Below are positions 15,760 through 24,837 of a stretch of 64,000 nucleotides of DNA, piece by piece; positions within the stretch are counted from its first letter, which is position 1, and the number at the start of each line of letters is the position of its first letter. The stretch is from the NCBI GenBank assembly GCA_023957155.1, contig JAMLHK010000004.1, positions 62,001 through 126,000 on the forward strand, read 5' to 3'. The notes under the pieces were generated by a model. The model ran no database searches, was not told the origin of the DNA, and was given only the letters and a program-made list of their open reading frames with translations. Origin of the DNA: Chitinophagaceae bacterium. Its GTDB lineage: Bacteria > Bacteroidota > Bacteroidia > Chitinophagales > Chitinophagaceae. Made by a program: the position numbers and the translations under genes.

Positions 15760-16431
15760 TCAATCCTTTACACAACGCACCGACATCCCCGACATCTTAT
15801 AGTCCATCGTTTTGTATGAAGTAGCCTGATCGTGGAACAGCTCAAGATACCATGCATAGTCAGAGGGAGGAATATACTCCTGAAGAGTCCAAAAGTAAGC
15901 ATGCGTGCCAATACCGTAGTAGACCCCGCTCCAGAAACGGATGCCCCCGGGAAGCGCTGAAAAGCCTATACTGTTGGTAGCCCCGGTGTTAGGGCTGTTC
16001 CAGCCGGTGGTGGCTTTCAGTGCGCCACCACCTCTCCCTAATTCAGCCCAGTCATCATCGGTAGCTACATGCCAGCCCTTAGGCGCCAATTTGCCGGAGG
16101 TTACCGCATACCAGTTGTACAGCTTGCCATAGGTGGCATCGTTGGCGGCATTGTTATCATATATGGCATAGGCCCCTTTTTTGGTGGTTCTCCAGGCTTC
16201 GTCACTTAGCCCGCCCGGTATAGGTGTGCCGTCATTATACTTCGTGGTTTTCAGGTTTTCCGTCATCCATACCTTTGTGCCTATTGTCATAGTGTCATAG
16301 CGGTTGCCGTCTATATCTCTTACGCCTTCGCCTCTATCGGGTGAATCGCCTTTGTCTTTTTTGCAGGAAAAGAGGAAAAGCATACACAGCAGCATAAATC
16401 CGGAGGAAATCATTTTAATGTGTTGCATCAT
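15760..16431 (-). CDS. FISUMP-domain lipoprotein
   Basis: 223 residues with a lipoprotein signal (MLLCMLFLFSCKKDKG, lipobox Cys near 23). The rest is one 'Fibrobacter succinogenes major paralogous' domain: DIDGNRYDTMTIGTKVWM near residue 40, then ENLKTTKYNDGTPIP, GKLYNWYAV, CKGWHVA-like PKGWHVATDDDWAEL, and the closing GMSVRCVKD. This domain is a C-type-lectin-like fold found on surface proteins in Bacteroidota and Fibrobacteres; exact function unknown. The Gly-rich stretch DRGEGVRD between anchor and domain resembles DREGEGNN in the downstream lipoprotein, suggesting the two share a linker. ATG at 16431 is followed by a second ATG codon. Confidence 0.85.
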   Translation of the reverse strand: MMQHIKMISSGFMLLCMLFLFSCKKDKGDSPDRGEGVRDIDGNRYDTMTIGTKVWMTENLKTTKYNDGTPIPGGLSDEAWRTTKKGAYAIYDNNAANDATYGKLYNWYAVTSGKLAPKGWHVATDDDWAELGRGGGALKATTGWNSPNTGATNSIGFSALPGGIRFWSGVYYGIGTHAYFWTLQEYIPPSDYAWYLELFHDQATSYKTMDYKMSGMSVRCVKD

Positions 16432-16537
16432 TGATTGTTTTATTGTTGGTAATGGATGTATTTTTTGTCATTTTGCCTAAGCATTGAGTTGAATACATTT
16501 TTTGCAGAACAAAAATGGGTTTAATCGAACTAGGAGG

Positions 16538-16642
16538 AAATACTCAATTTATAGTACTTCTATGCTGATCGTGAAACGGGAAAGGATAAAAGTGAGATGC
16601 CCACCGCTCACTTCTCACGAAAAAATACTCAATTTGCAGTAC
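16538..16642 (+). promoter_or_regulatory. Two copies of a 20-bp site with TACT-N8-AGTA dyad
   Basis: AAATACTCAATTTATAGTAC (16538-16557) and AAATACTCAATTTGCAGTAC (16623-16642) are identical at 18 of 20 positions and 85 bp apart, about eight helical turns. Each contains TACT-N8-AGTA. They sit 46-150 bp upstream of the sensor-kinase gene, where binding sites for the partner NarL-type regulator would be expected. Confidence 0.5.
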
Positions 16643-16688
16643 CCCCTTTTAACAATTAAAAGCTTTATTTACTTTTATCCCGGCATAC

Positions 16689-18656
16689 ATGACTACCATT
16701 TATCGTTATACGCCGATCCTTCTGCTGCTGCTTTTTTCCTTTGCCGGGAAAACGCAAACCCGCCTCATTGACAGCCTTAAGCAATATATATTCCAGGCAA
16801 AAAATGATGAGCAGAAAATTGAAGCCATTTATACGCTTTGTAACGAATACAAAAGCATAAACAGGGATACGCTTGACTATTATACCTTTTTAGCGAGGGA
16901 GCTTGCAGCCAATACCCATAATGAAAGATTAAAGCAAATGGCAGAGCTGGCTGTAGCCTGCGATTATGCCCGCTGGGGATGGGCAGACAGCGCTATTTTT
17001 ACTGTTGATCCCCTTATTGCCGCCAATAAAGTTACCGATCCGCAACAAAGAGATATTTATTTTAAAGCCTCCCGGCTTAAAGCCATGACCTATGCCGGGC
17101 GGTCGCGCTACCAGGACGCGCTTACTATACTGTACAGGATTGTAAGCGAAGCTGAGGCGTATAAAGATTCAATTACGCTGGGCGAAAATCTCAATTCAAT
17201 AGGATCTGTTGCGCTTGCCCGCAGCAATACGAGAGACGCTCTTATGTGGCTGTCGAGAGCGTTAGCAGCGTGTGGCAATGACAAGCGTTTCGATGGGATA
17301 AGAGCGGGTGTTTTTATAAATATGGCTGAAGCCTATCTTCAATCGGGTAAAACAGATGTGGCCGTAAGGTACAGTGAAAAAGGAGTAGCGCTTTTTAAAG
17401 AGGTTGAAAACCTTTCCAGTCTTGCCCTTGCTTTGCAAAAACAGTCTTCTGTTTTAATTGCCGCCGGAAAATTGGATGAGGCAGAGCAGTCATTGAAAGA
17501 AATGATCGCTTTGCGAAAAGAAGCCGGAGACGGCAATTTGTATGCGGATGACAATATCAGCCTGGCCGAGTTTTATTTACAGACCAACCAGGTTAAAAAG
17601 GCTATCCAGTTCTGTAAAAATGCCCTGCAGGTTGGAGACGTGCATGCTCCCCTTCCGGGGGATGAACAAAGTTATGCAAACGCCATAACTATAAGATTGG
17701 GTTATTACCAGGTGCTTGCCAGGTGTTACAAAATGCTTGAAGATAATAGTGAATACCAGCAAATGCTTGAACAGATCATCATAGCCAAGGATTCGCTCTA
17801 TAAATACAACTCTGCACAGGCTATAGCCGAATTACAAACCCAATACGAAGTGCAGAAAAAGGAGAATACCATTATCCAGCAAAAGCTTGACATCACCAAT
17901 AAAAACAACCGGTTTTATGCTTTGCTCGGCATTGCTTTTTTTGCTTTGGTGATCGCATGGATCATGTTTACCGGCTATCGTAAAAGGGAAAAGATCAGGC
18001 TGAACGCGATGCTCGAAAAAGAAAAAAGCCTTGTTGCACAATCCATTGCCAAAGCGGAAGAAAATGAACGGAAGCGCATAGCCGCCGATCTGCATGATAA
18101 TCTTGGCGCTTATGCTGCCTCCATTGTTTCTAATCTCGACTTTATCGAACCCATAACGCACCATTCATCAGGAAGCGTGGCCGTACAGGAATTGCGCAAT
18201 AATTCACAGGCCATCGTAGCCCAGCTGAATGATACGATATGGGCATTAAAGAAAGACGCGCTTTCCTTAACTGCCATCAGCGACCGCATTAAAACTTTTA
18301 TACAACGCATACAAAACAGCTATCCTGCCATTACAATAAATGTTATGGAAAACATTGATAACGACAGGATGCTGAGTCCTTCTCATGCTTTCCATCTTTT
18401 TCGTATTGTGCAGGAAGCCATCAATAATGCGCTGAAACACAGCAAAGGGACAAAGGTTGATATCATTATTGAAAGCATAGCTTCCAACTGGAAAATTACG
18501 ATTGCAGATAACGGAGCCGGGATAATGCAACGATCAAAAGACGGGAACGGGCTGGTCAATATGAAAGAAAGGGCTCAGGAAACAGGATGGAGCATAGACT
18601 GGCTATCCGAGCCGGGTAAGGGAACAAGCGTAATCATATCATCTACTACAAATTGA
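16689..18656 (+). CDS. TPR-containing sensor histidine kinase (HisKA_3 type)
   Basis: 655 residues. Signal-like N-terminus (ILLLLLFSFAGKTQ), then about 370 residues of tetratricopeptide-type helical repeats that lie in the periplasm, a short coiled region, one transmembrane helix (about 408-430, FYALLGIAFFALVIAWIMF), and a cytoplasmic kinase. The phospho-accepting His469 is in ERKRIAADLHDNLGAY, the NarX/DesK-type motif. The ATPase domain has the N box NNALKHSK (about 578), DNGAGI (607) and GNGLVNMKERA. No phosphatase partner is visible. It is followed 41 bp later by a NarL-type regulator, its likely target. The periplasmic repeat domain suggests that it senses an envelope or protein ligand; the signal is unknown. 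Confidence 0.9.
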   Translation: MTTIYRYTPILLLLLFSFAGKTQTRLIDSLKQYIFQAKNDEQKIEAIYTLCNEYKSINRDTLDYYTFLARELAANTHNERLKQMAELAVACDYARWGWADSAIFTVDPLIAANKVTDPQQRDIYFKASRLKAMTYAGRSRYQDALTILYRIVSEAEAYKDSITLGENLNSIGSVALARSNTRDALMWLSRALAACGNDKRFDGIRAGVFINMAEAYLQSGKTDVAVRYSEKGVALFKEVENLSSLALALQKQSSVLIAAGKLDEAEQSLKEMIALRKEAGDGNLYADDNISLAEFYLQTNQVKKAIQFCKNALQVGDVHAPLPGDEQSYANAITIRLGYYQVLARCYKMLEDNSEYQQMLEQIIIAKDSLYKYNSAQAIAELQTQYEVQKKENTIIQQKLDITNKNNRFYALLGIAFFALVIAWIMFTGYRKREKIRLNAMLEKEKSLVAQSIAKAEENERKRIAADLHDNLGAYAASIVSNLDFIEPITHHSSGSVAVQELRNNSQAIVAQLNDTIWALKKDALSLTAISDRIKTFIQRIQNSYPAITINVMENIDNDRMLSPSHAFHLFRIVQEAINNALKHSKGTKVDIIIESIASNWKITIADNGAGIMQRSKDGNGLVNMKERAQETGWSIDWLSEPGKGTSVIISSTTN

Positions 18657-18697
18657 TTATTGAAGGATAACCACACTATAACGAAATTGTGCATAAT

Positions 18698-19375
18698 ATG
18701 GAAAATAAGCCGGTAATAATAGCGCTTGCTGAAGATAACGCGATCAACAGGAATACTTTCCTGCAGAAGATAAATGTGCTGCACAACTATAAGCTGGCTT
18801 TTATAGCGAAAAACGGTAATGAGTGCCTTGAAGAATTAAAAGGATTGCCGTTCAACGCCTTGCCGGGTATAATATTCATGGATCTTGAAATGCCGGAAAT
18901 GGATGGCATTCAAACGATATCCATAGCAAAAAGCCTGTACCCGCAAATCCATTTTATTGTGTTAACAGTGTTCGATGATGACGAAAAGATTTTCGATGCC
19001 ATCAAAGCCGGCGCATCGGGATACCTGCTGAAACATGAAAGTGCAGCGGCATTAGAGGATGCGATGGTGAACGTTTTGCAGTATCACGGCGCCCCCATGA
19101 GCCCTGCTATTGCAAGAAAAGCGCTTCAGTTATTGAGCCGCTCCGTAACAGGCGTTGAAGCTAAAACAGAAACCAATTTACCGGCAGCCATTACCGAAAG
19201 GGAAAAAGAAATATTGCAGCAAATGGTGAACGGCTGGGATGCCAAACGCATTGCTTCCGCGCTGAACCTGAGTGTGCTGACGGTGCGCAAGCATATTGCC
19301 AATATATACGAAAAGCTGCACGTTAATTCCAAGGCCCAGGTGATCAGCCTGGCGCATAAGCATAACTGGGTGTAA
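18698..19375 (+). CDS. NarL/FixJ-family response regulator
   Basis: 225 residues from the ATG at 18698 (an in-frame GTG three codons earlier is less likely). The receiver domain has the acidic pair near residue 12, phospho-acceptor Asp62 in FMDLEMPEMDG, a Thr in LTVFDDD and Lys in YLLKHE. The C-terminal 65 residues form a LuxR-type helix-turn-helix (TEREKEILQQM, then LNLSVLTVRKHIANIYEKL). Paired with the upstream kinase. The repeated dyad upstream of the kinase is a candidate binding site, which would make the pair self-regulated. Confidence 0.92.
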   Translation: MENKPVIIALAEDNAINRNTFLQKINVLHNYKLAFIAKNGNECLEELKGLPFNALPGIIFMDLEMPEMDGIQTISIAKSLYPQIHFIVLTVFDDDEKIFDAIKAGASGYLLKHESAAALEDAMVNVLQYHGAPMSPAIARKALQLLSRSVTGVEAKTETNLPAAITEREKEILQQMVNGWDAKRIASALNLSVLTVRKHIANIYEKLHVNSKAQVISLAHKHNWV

Positions 19376-19539
19376 GGCAGTTGAAATAAATACGCGGTTT
19401 CCTGTTCATCTATTATAAGACAGAAATAAAGTTGTCTTCCATTCCTGACAAGAATCATTTAATGAGCTGCCGGGGATCATTGCATCCTCTCCGTAAAATG
19501 AGTATGTTTGCCATTCATATACAATAAATATATTGAATC

Positions 19540-19872
19540 ATGAAATTTCGCATTGAAACTCCCGGGCACCGTGCCAGCCCTTCTTTAAAAGAATTTGTCA
19601 CCAAAAAGCTCAGTTCGCTGGACAAATATTATAAAGATATCCAGGAAATAGAAGTAACGCTGGTGAACGAAGTAAAAGGGAAAAATGAAGTAGTAGTCTG
19701 CACATTGAATATCCGTGTTCCGGGAAAGGATGAATATATAAAAACAAAATCCAACATTTTTGAAGATGCCGTTTTAAAAGCCCAGGAAGCGGCCAAAAGA
19801 AGGCTCCGCATCCGGAAAACGCAGCTACAATTAGCCCGGAAAAAGAAAACGCCCAACAGGAAGCTGATTTAA
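19540..19872 (+). CDS. hpf: Short ribosome hibernation promoting factor (HPF/RaiA family)
   Basis: 110 residues, matching the short HPF form; there is no C-terminal dimerisation domain of long HPF. N-terminal strand FRIETPGHRASPSLKEFVTKK, then LSSLDKYYKDIQEIEVTL and the basic helix EAAKRRLRIRKTQLQLARKK. Such proteins bind the 30S decoding region in slow-growing cells. Monocistronic; its stop codon lies inside a 44-bp palindrome. Confidence 0.85.
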   Translation: MKFRIETPGHRASPSLKEFVTKKLSSLDKYYKDIQEIEVTLVNEVKGKNEVVVCTLNIRVPGKDEYIKTKSNIFEDAVLKAQEAAKRRLRIRKTQLQLARKKKTPNRKLI

Positions 19873-19910
19873 GATTTGAGATTTCAAATTTGAAATCTCA
19901 AATCTTAAAT
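19867..19910. terminator. 44-bp perfect palindrome, probable terminator of hpf
   Basis: Bases 19867-19910 are a perfect palindrome, 22-bp arms with no spacer, centred between 19888 and 19889. It includes the hpf stop codon (19870-19872). The sequence consists of GATTTGAGATTT-like words. No long T-run follows, so it may act as an mRNA 3' end or as a repeat element rather than a classic terminator. Confidence 0.6.
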
Positions 19911-20021
19911 TATCAGGATAGCGGATTCAATCATTCATGTCTCTCTTCTCACCCTCCTCTCATATTTCACTTCTCTCCTATGCAATGAATCCCCTATCTT
20001 CGCAGCGAAAATTCCACCCGC

Positions 20022-20732
20022 ATGCAACAAAAGTATAAACGCATTTTGCTTAAGCTATCCGGCGAATCACTGATCGGCACCAGCAATTTTGGATTGGACC
20101 CGGTTGTCTTGAAGCAATACGCACAGGAAATTAAAACCATCCACGATGCAGGCGTAGAAGTAGCTATAGTGATCGGGGGCGGTAATATTTACCGGGGAAT
20201 GAATGAATCGGAAACAGGAATAGAAAGAGCGCATGGTGATTATATGGGCATGCTGGCAACCGTTATAAACGGCATGGCGCTACAGGCATCCATGGAAAAG
20301 GAAGGTTTATTTACCCGGTTGTTGAGCGCTATTAAAATGGAACAGATAGCAGAACCCTATATCCGCCGGAGAGCGATTCGCCACTTAGAGAAAAAGAGGA
20401 TCGTTATTTTTGGCGCAGGCACAGGCAATCCCTATTTCACTACAGATACAGCCGGTTCTTTACGGGCAATAGAAATAAAAGCAGATGTGATTTTAAAGGG
20501 AACGAGAGTAGACGGCATATATAGCGCCGACCCGGAAAAAAATCCATCGGCTACCAAATACGAAACGATCAGCTTCAGGGAATGTATAGATAAAAACCTG
20601 AAGGTCATGGATATGACCGCTTTTACGCTTTGTATGGAAAACAAATTGCCTATTATTGTTTTTGATATGAACAAACCGGGTAATTTATTAAAAGTGGTAA
20701 ATGGAGAGAAAGTCGGAACATTGGTAAAGTAA
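20022..20732 (+). CDS. pyrH: UMP kinase
   Basis: Phosphorylates UMP to UDP with ATP; bacterial amino-acid-kinase fold, hexameric. 236 residues, normal length. Motifs: [13 protein letters not shown] (7-19), [10 protein letters not shown] (about 52-61), a nucleotide-binding stretch [13 protein letters not shown]-like ([16 protein letters not shown], near 131-146), and [27 protein letters not shown] at 19995-20002 is a weak promoter match. It has no visible operon partner; frr, often next to pyrH, is not here. Confidence 0.95.
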   Translation: MQQKYKRILLKLSGESLIGTSNFGLDPVVLKQYAQEIKTIHDAGVEVAIVIGGGNIYRGMNESETGIERAHGDYMGMLATVINGMALQASMEKEGLFTRLLSAIKMEQIAEPYIRRRAIRHLEKKRIVIFGAGTGNPYFTTDTAGSLRAIEIKADVILKGTRVDGIYSADPEKNPSATKYETISFRECIDKNLKVMDMTAFTLCMENKLPIIVFDMNKPGNLLKVVNGEKVGTLVK

Positions 20733-20867
20733 CACCTCTCCCACCTCCCCGCAGTAGGAGGTTACCTACTCACAGCCTTGCTTTTCACCGCTTGATTACG
20801 AATGATACACTTTGTGAAACTTTGTGTCTCCGTGCCTTAGTTGGTTCATCAAATTTTCAAATTAACC
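20733..20867. other. Intergenic gap with CTTTGTGTC/CCGTGCCTTAG word
   Basis: Between convergent pyrH and the helicase gene. Holds an AGTAGGAGGTTACCTACT imperfect hairpin and the phrase ACTTTGTGTCTCCGTGCC, complementary in type to the CCACGAAG word after argH. No gene seen. Confidence 0.3.
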
Positions 20868-23732
20868 TTAGCTGAACAAATATTCCACATCTTCTTCCGT
20901 AAGCGATTTCGCAAAGCCTTCTTCCGCCGAAATAAGATCTTCAGAAAGCTTCTTTTTCCGCTGCTGAAGGCGGATGATCTTCTCTTCGATGGTATTCTTA
21001 CAGATCATTTTATAGGCAAATACATTCTTCGTTTGCCCGATACGATGCGTCCTGTTAATAGCCTGGTCTTCCACGGCTGTATTCCACCACGGGTCAAATA
21101 AAAACACATAATCGGCAGAAGTGAGCGTGAGTCCCGTATTGCCCGCTTTAAGGCTGATCAGGAATAAATTAACCCTGTTATGGGTCTCCTGGAAAGCATT
21201 AACCATAACGGCTCTTTGAGCAGGCGGCGTTTGTCCGTCAAAATGATAAAAATCAAATTTTCTCTCTTTACATTCTGCAGCTAATAAATGCAGCATTGAA
21301 CTGAACTGGGAAAATACCAGCACTTTATGCCCCGGTAATATATTAGTCAGCTCCTCCATCAATACCTGCATCTTTATAGAGCCGGCACGTGCAAACACCG
21401 GGTCATCATTATGTAATAATACAGGGGAACTGCATACCTGCCGCAATTTTGTCATCGCCTGTAAAATAGAAAGCTTACTTTTTGCCAGCCCGCTCTTTTT
21501 TATTTCCAGGAAAATACTACTGCGTGTCTGTGCTAAGATGTCCTCATATACTTCCCTTTGCAATCCATTCATCTCACACCACATCACAGACTCCGTTTTC
21601 TCCGGTAAGTCTTGTGCAACCTGTTCTTTCGTACGGCGAAGAATAAACGGGGCAGTAAGCCTTTTTAATATAGCCGTTTTGTTTTCATCCTGGTGAATAT
21701 CTATAGGATCGGCATATTCTCTTTTAAAAAATTCCCGGCTGCCAAATAATCCCGGCACAGCAAAATCAAGCTGCGTATACAGATCAAAAGTGTTGTTTAC
21801 TACAGGCGTTCCGCTCAGGGCTAACCGGAAAACCGCTTTCAGCTTCATTACGGCCTGAGCGATCTGGGTTGCCGGGTTTTTAATATTATGGCTCTCATCT
21901 ATAACAGCTACCCCGTAGGACTGTGCTACAATAAGTTCGGCATCATTGCGCATTGTGTGATAAGTAGTAATAATAACATGGGATTCAGGGTCTGTGAGTT
22001 GTGTTTTTTGCCGTGACTGACCGTGATACACCATGCTCTGCACACCGGGAGCAAACTGTTCCAATTCCTGCTGCCAGTTATAGACCAGCGAAGCCGGGCA
22101 AACAATGATGTGCTTAGATGCAGGATGCCTGTTTAAAACATACACAATTGCACAGATTGCCTGAAGGGTTTTACCGAGACCCATATCATCAGCCAGGCAG
22201 GCGCCGGCACCTATTTCATTGAGCAGCAGCATCCACTCAAATCCCTTTTGCTGGTAGCTTCTCAGTGTTGCATTAATACCCGTTGGAACAGGATATAAAG
22301 GCGCTGTATTTTCCTGCCAGTGTTTCCAGTTCTGCCACCAGCTGTCCCGAATGGCCAACCTCAGCCCGGATGTTTCTTCTGTAGCGCCCTGCCGCGCAAC
22401 AGCCATCCAGCGAAGGACTTCAATTGTATTTTCTTTTATCTTACCATGTTTAACAATAGTTGCATATTCCGCCATCCATTCATCACTGAGTAACCCTAAT
22501 GACCCGTCTTTCAATAAGACCGCCTTTTGCCCGGCAATTAACATTTTCTGCAAGTCCTTTATCGGGATCTTTTCTGTTCCAAACAGCAATTCCATTTCAA
22601 ATAACAAGACATGATCATCCTCACGTACTAATTTCATACCTGTTTGGGCAACATGCGGGGAAAAGCGAAAGTGTCGCATCAAATCCATACCCGCTATTTC
22701 TATATCCTGCTGAAGCAGGCGATGATATACTTTTTGAAACCATTGTTTTTTCTGCGCTTCGGCAAAAGAAAGATAATAATAGCCATTACGCTGAGCGCTG
22801 AAATTCGGGTGAAGGCTAACCAGCATTTGAATAAATTGTGTTTCAGCTTCCCTGTTTCTTCTTATCACTTTTATTACGGCTTTCTCTTTCACTTCAAAAC
22901 TTTCTTTCCATACCCCGTCAATTACATTTCCGTCATATAACCATTGCGGGGTCAGCATTAAAAAAGCATTATTCAGCTCGCTTAACATCAGCCGGTTAAC
23001 CGGAACCGTTTCCAGCTCCTGTTTAGAGAAATGATTATTGCGGTTCACTTTATAATGTTCTTCCAGCGGAGCTATGATATGAATCGCAAAGAGGTCGGGA
23101 GCACGTTCATATTCCGCCCAATTTACCGATGCTAAATTTTCAAGTGTCAGGTAATCGGTATGCGACAGTATGAAATACTCATTTTTGCTTTCCAGTAAAA
23201 AATGGGTGCGATGAAATATTTCAACAGGATAACTGTTGTTGTGAATTTGCACATAAATTTGCAGGCGTAACTTTTCATCCGCTTTTATAACCTCAAAATA
23301 CAACCCGGGTCTGAAGCTGCTAAAACTACACGGAGCAGTAAGTAATGACTTTCTGCCAGCCTGTGGCTTTTGATGATACCACTTTATCAATGAAAAATAA
23401 GGCTGAAACCGATCAAACATCCTGTGCCAATAGATAATATAATGCTTATCGGAAAAAGCAGGAAAAGCTTCTTCAGTCCTTCTCAGGGCATACGACTTTT
23501 TTATAACAACCCGGGCTTCCGACAAGGCTTCTTCGCAGGCGTCCATCAGGATATCTCTCACCGGCTTCGGGTAATCTCTGAAAGTTCTCCTTACTATTGT
23601 CCAGGTAAGGGGAGTGGTATCATATTTTATTTCAGCAGCTTTTTTCTCAATACTCAGCAGGCTCATTGCAGGCTTACCGCCCGGAATCAACCGGGGAGCA
23701 AACAACACTACGGCACGTGGATTAGTTCCCAT
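20868..23732 (-). CDS. SNF2-family DEAD-like helicase/ATPase
   Basis: 954 residues. The C-terminal half is a SWI2/SNF2 ATPase: LADDMGLGKTLQAI (Walker A, near 515), VIDESHNIKNP (DEAH-like box, near 610), LSGTPVVNN (motif III), QAINRTHRIGQTKNVFAYK (motif VI, near 890) and a final accessory helix region. The first about 480 residues are a poorly conserved beta/alpha region found in bacterial relatives of unknown role; I see no SWIM zinc finger. These proteins move along double-stranded DNA and may assist transcription or repair. It is a lone gene; no methyltransferase or nuclease lies beside it, so I do not assign it to a defence system. Confidence 0.9.
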   Translation of the reverse strand: MGTNPRAVVLFAPRLIPGGKPAMSLLSIEKKAAEIKYDTTPLTWTIVRRTFRDYPKPVRDILMDACEEALSEARVVIKKSYALRRTEEAFPAFSDKHYIIYWHRMFDRFQPYFSLIKWYHQKPQAGRKSLLTAPCSFSSFRPGLYFEVIKADEKLRLQIYVQIHNNSYPVEIFHRTHFLLESKNEYFILSHTDYLTLENLASVNWAEYERAPDLFAIHIIAPLEEHYKVNRNNHFSKQELETVPVNRLMLSELNNAFLMLTPQWLYDGNVIDGVWKESFEVKEKAVIKVIRRNREAETQFIQMLVSLHPNFSAQRNGYYYLSFAEAQKKQWFQKVYHRLLQQDIEIAGMDLMRHFRFSPHVAQTGMKLVREDDHVLLFEMELLFGTEKIPIKDLQKMLIAGQKAVLLKDGSLGLLSDEWMAEYATIVKHGKIKENTIEVLRWMAVARQGATEETSGLRLAIRDSWWQNWKHWQENTAPLYPVPTGINATLRSYQQKGFEWMLLLNEIGAGACLADDMGLGKTLQAICAIVYVLNRHPASKHIIVCPASLVYNWQQELEQFAPGVQSMVYHGQSRQKTQLTDPESHVIITTYHTMRNDAELIVAQSYGVAVIDESHNIKNPATQIAQAVMKLKAVFRLALSGTPVVNNTFDLYTQLDFAVPGLFGSREFFKREYADPIDIHQDENKTAILKRLTAPFILRRTKEQVAQDLPEKTESVMWCEMNGLQREVYEDILAQTRSSIFLEIKKSGLAKSKLSILQAMTKLRQVCSSPVLLHNDDPVFARAGSIKMQVLMEELTNILPGHKVLVFSQFSSMLHLLAAECKERKFDFYHFDGQTPPAQRAVMVNAFQETHNRVNLFLISLKAGNTGLTLTSADYVFLFDPWWNTAVEDQAINRTHRIGQTKNVFAYKMICKNTIEEKIIRLQQRKKKLSEDLISAEEGFAKSLTEEDVEYLFS

Positions 23733-23841
23733 TTATTTACTTCAACACGAATATCTTAAAAACAGCAAATATAAATTAATGGAACAGGGAATAGGGGTAT
23801 GTGTACAATAAAACAAGGTTAACATGACACTAATTTACAAT

Positions 23842-23849
23842 TACCTTTG
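23842..23849 (+). promoter_or_regulatory. Promoter -7 element of pdxH
   Basis: TACCTTTG matches TAnnTTTG exactly, 30 bp before the pdxH ATG. No clear TTTG upstream. Confidence 0.5.
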
Positions 23850-23878
23850 CTGAAAGAAAATTAAAGATTTTACCTGCT

Positions 23879-24523
23879 ATGAATAGTGAAATAGCCAATA
23901 TCCGGCACCAGTATGCCAAACAGGTGTTACTTGAATCCGGCGCTGAAACGGACCCCATGCGACAATTTGGAAAATGGTGGCAGGAAGCCGTTCATGCCGA
24001 AATTGACGAAGTAAACGCGATGACGCTGGCTACAGCCTCGCCCGATGGAACACCCTCAGCACGAATTGTTTTGCTGAAAGATTTTTCTGAAAAGGGATTT
24101 ACCTTTTTTACCAACTATGAAAGTTATAAAGCGCAACAGATAGAGCGCAATCCTAAGGCCTGTCTTGTTTTTTTCTGGAAAGAGCTGGAAAGGCAGATAA
24201 GAATTACAGGATCAGTACAACGGGCAGAGGCCTCGGAAAGTAATTCGTACTTTAACATTCGTCCCGAAGACAGCCGGATCGGAGTGTATACATCACCCCA
24301 GAGCCGGGTAATAACAAGCCGGAGCTGGATAGATGAACAATTTGAAAAAAATAAAGAACTGTTATCCGGTAAAACCATTCAACGTCCCGACTATTGGGGA
24401 GGTTATATTGTTCACCCGGTTGTTATGGAGTTCTGGCAGGGCAGGCCAAGCAGGCTGCATGACAGGCTGAGATATACTTTACAGGACAACAATACCTGGA
24501 AACGGGAAAGGCTGGCGCCTTAA
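23879..24523 (+). CDS. pdxH: Pyridoxine/pyridoxamine 5'-phosphate oxidase
   Basis: FMN-dependent oxidation giving pyridoxal 5'-phosphate. 214 residues, family length. Contains PSARIVLLKDFSEKGFTFFTNY (FMN- and substrate-binding), the EFWQGRPSRLHDR motif near the C-terminus (Arg and His contact PLP) and ends WKRERLAP as is usual. Monocistronic, with a good promoter element and a following inverted repeat. Confidence 0.95.
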   Translation: MNSEIANIRHQYAKQVLLESGAETDPMRQFGKWWQEAVHAEIDEVNAMTLATASPDGTPSARIVLLKDFSEKGFTFFTNYESYKAQQIERNPKACLVFFWKELERQIRITGSVQRAEASESNSYFNIRPEDSRIGVYTSPQSRVITSRSWIDEQFEKNKELLSGKTIQRPDYWGGYIVHPVVMEFWQGRPSRLHDRLRYTLQDNNTWKRERLAP

Positions 24524-24601
24524 CCACCACTTTCCGTTCCGGGTGTATATCTGAACTGCCCGTCAGCAATATAAGGACGGACCACTAACAGGACAGAAAG
24601 C

Positions 24602-24622
24602 AAATTCCGGCAGCCGGAATTT
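24602..24622. terminator. Bidirectional hairpin between pdxH and bTHX genes
   Basis: AAATTCCGGC (24602-24611) and GCCGGAATTT (24613-24622) are perfect complements with one base between. It lies between two convergent genes and can serve either strand; only short T stretches follow. Confidence 0.55.
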
Positions 24623-24626
24623 TATA

Positions 24627-24740
24627 TTATTCCGCTTTTTTCTTCGCAGACTTTGCTTTTGCGGGTTTTGCCGGACGGCTCTTGCCAAACGAACCCTGTG
24701 CAATTTTTCCTTTCTTTGTTTTTTTATCTCCTCTTCCCAT
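24627..24740 (-). CDS. 30S ribosomal protein THX (bTHX)
   Basis: A 37-residue, very basic protein beginning MGRGDKKTKKGKIAQGSFGK and ending in an Ala/Lys-rich tail. This is the pattern of the small ribosomal protein Thx first seen in Thermus 30S subunits and common in Bacteroidota. It fills a cavity between RNA helices in the head of the 30S subunit. The gene is easily missed because of its length. It stands alone between pdxH and hup. Confidence 0.85.
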   Translation of the reverse strand: MGRGDKKTKKGKIAQGSFGKSRPAKPAKAKSAKKKAE

Positions 24741-24784
24741 AGTATGATATTTTATAACTGATTATGTATTCCCGGTAGAAAAAT

Positions 24785-24817
24785 AAAAAAGCAAGATACA
24801 ACCGGTGCATCCTGCTT
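24785..24817 (-). terminator. Intrinsic terminator of hup
   Basis: On the minus strand a 9-bp stem (24809-24817 with 24789-24797, one G-U pair, 11-nt loop) is followed by TTTTTTATTTTT. It starts 20 bp after the hup stop. Confidence 0.75.
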
Positions 24818-24837
24818 ATAAAGTTCAAAAGCCGGAA

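Noticed and set aside
20868-23732. SNF2 helicase as part of a defence system such as DISARM or a similar island
   Set aside because: No methyltransferase, phospholipase-D nuclease or other partner is adjacent; neighbours are pyrH and pdxH.
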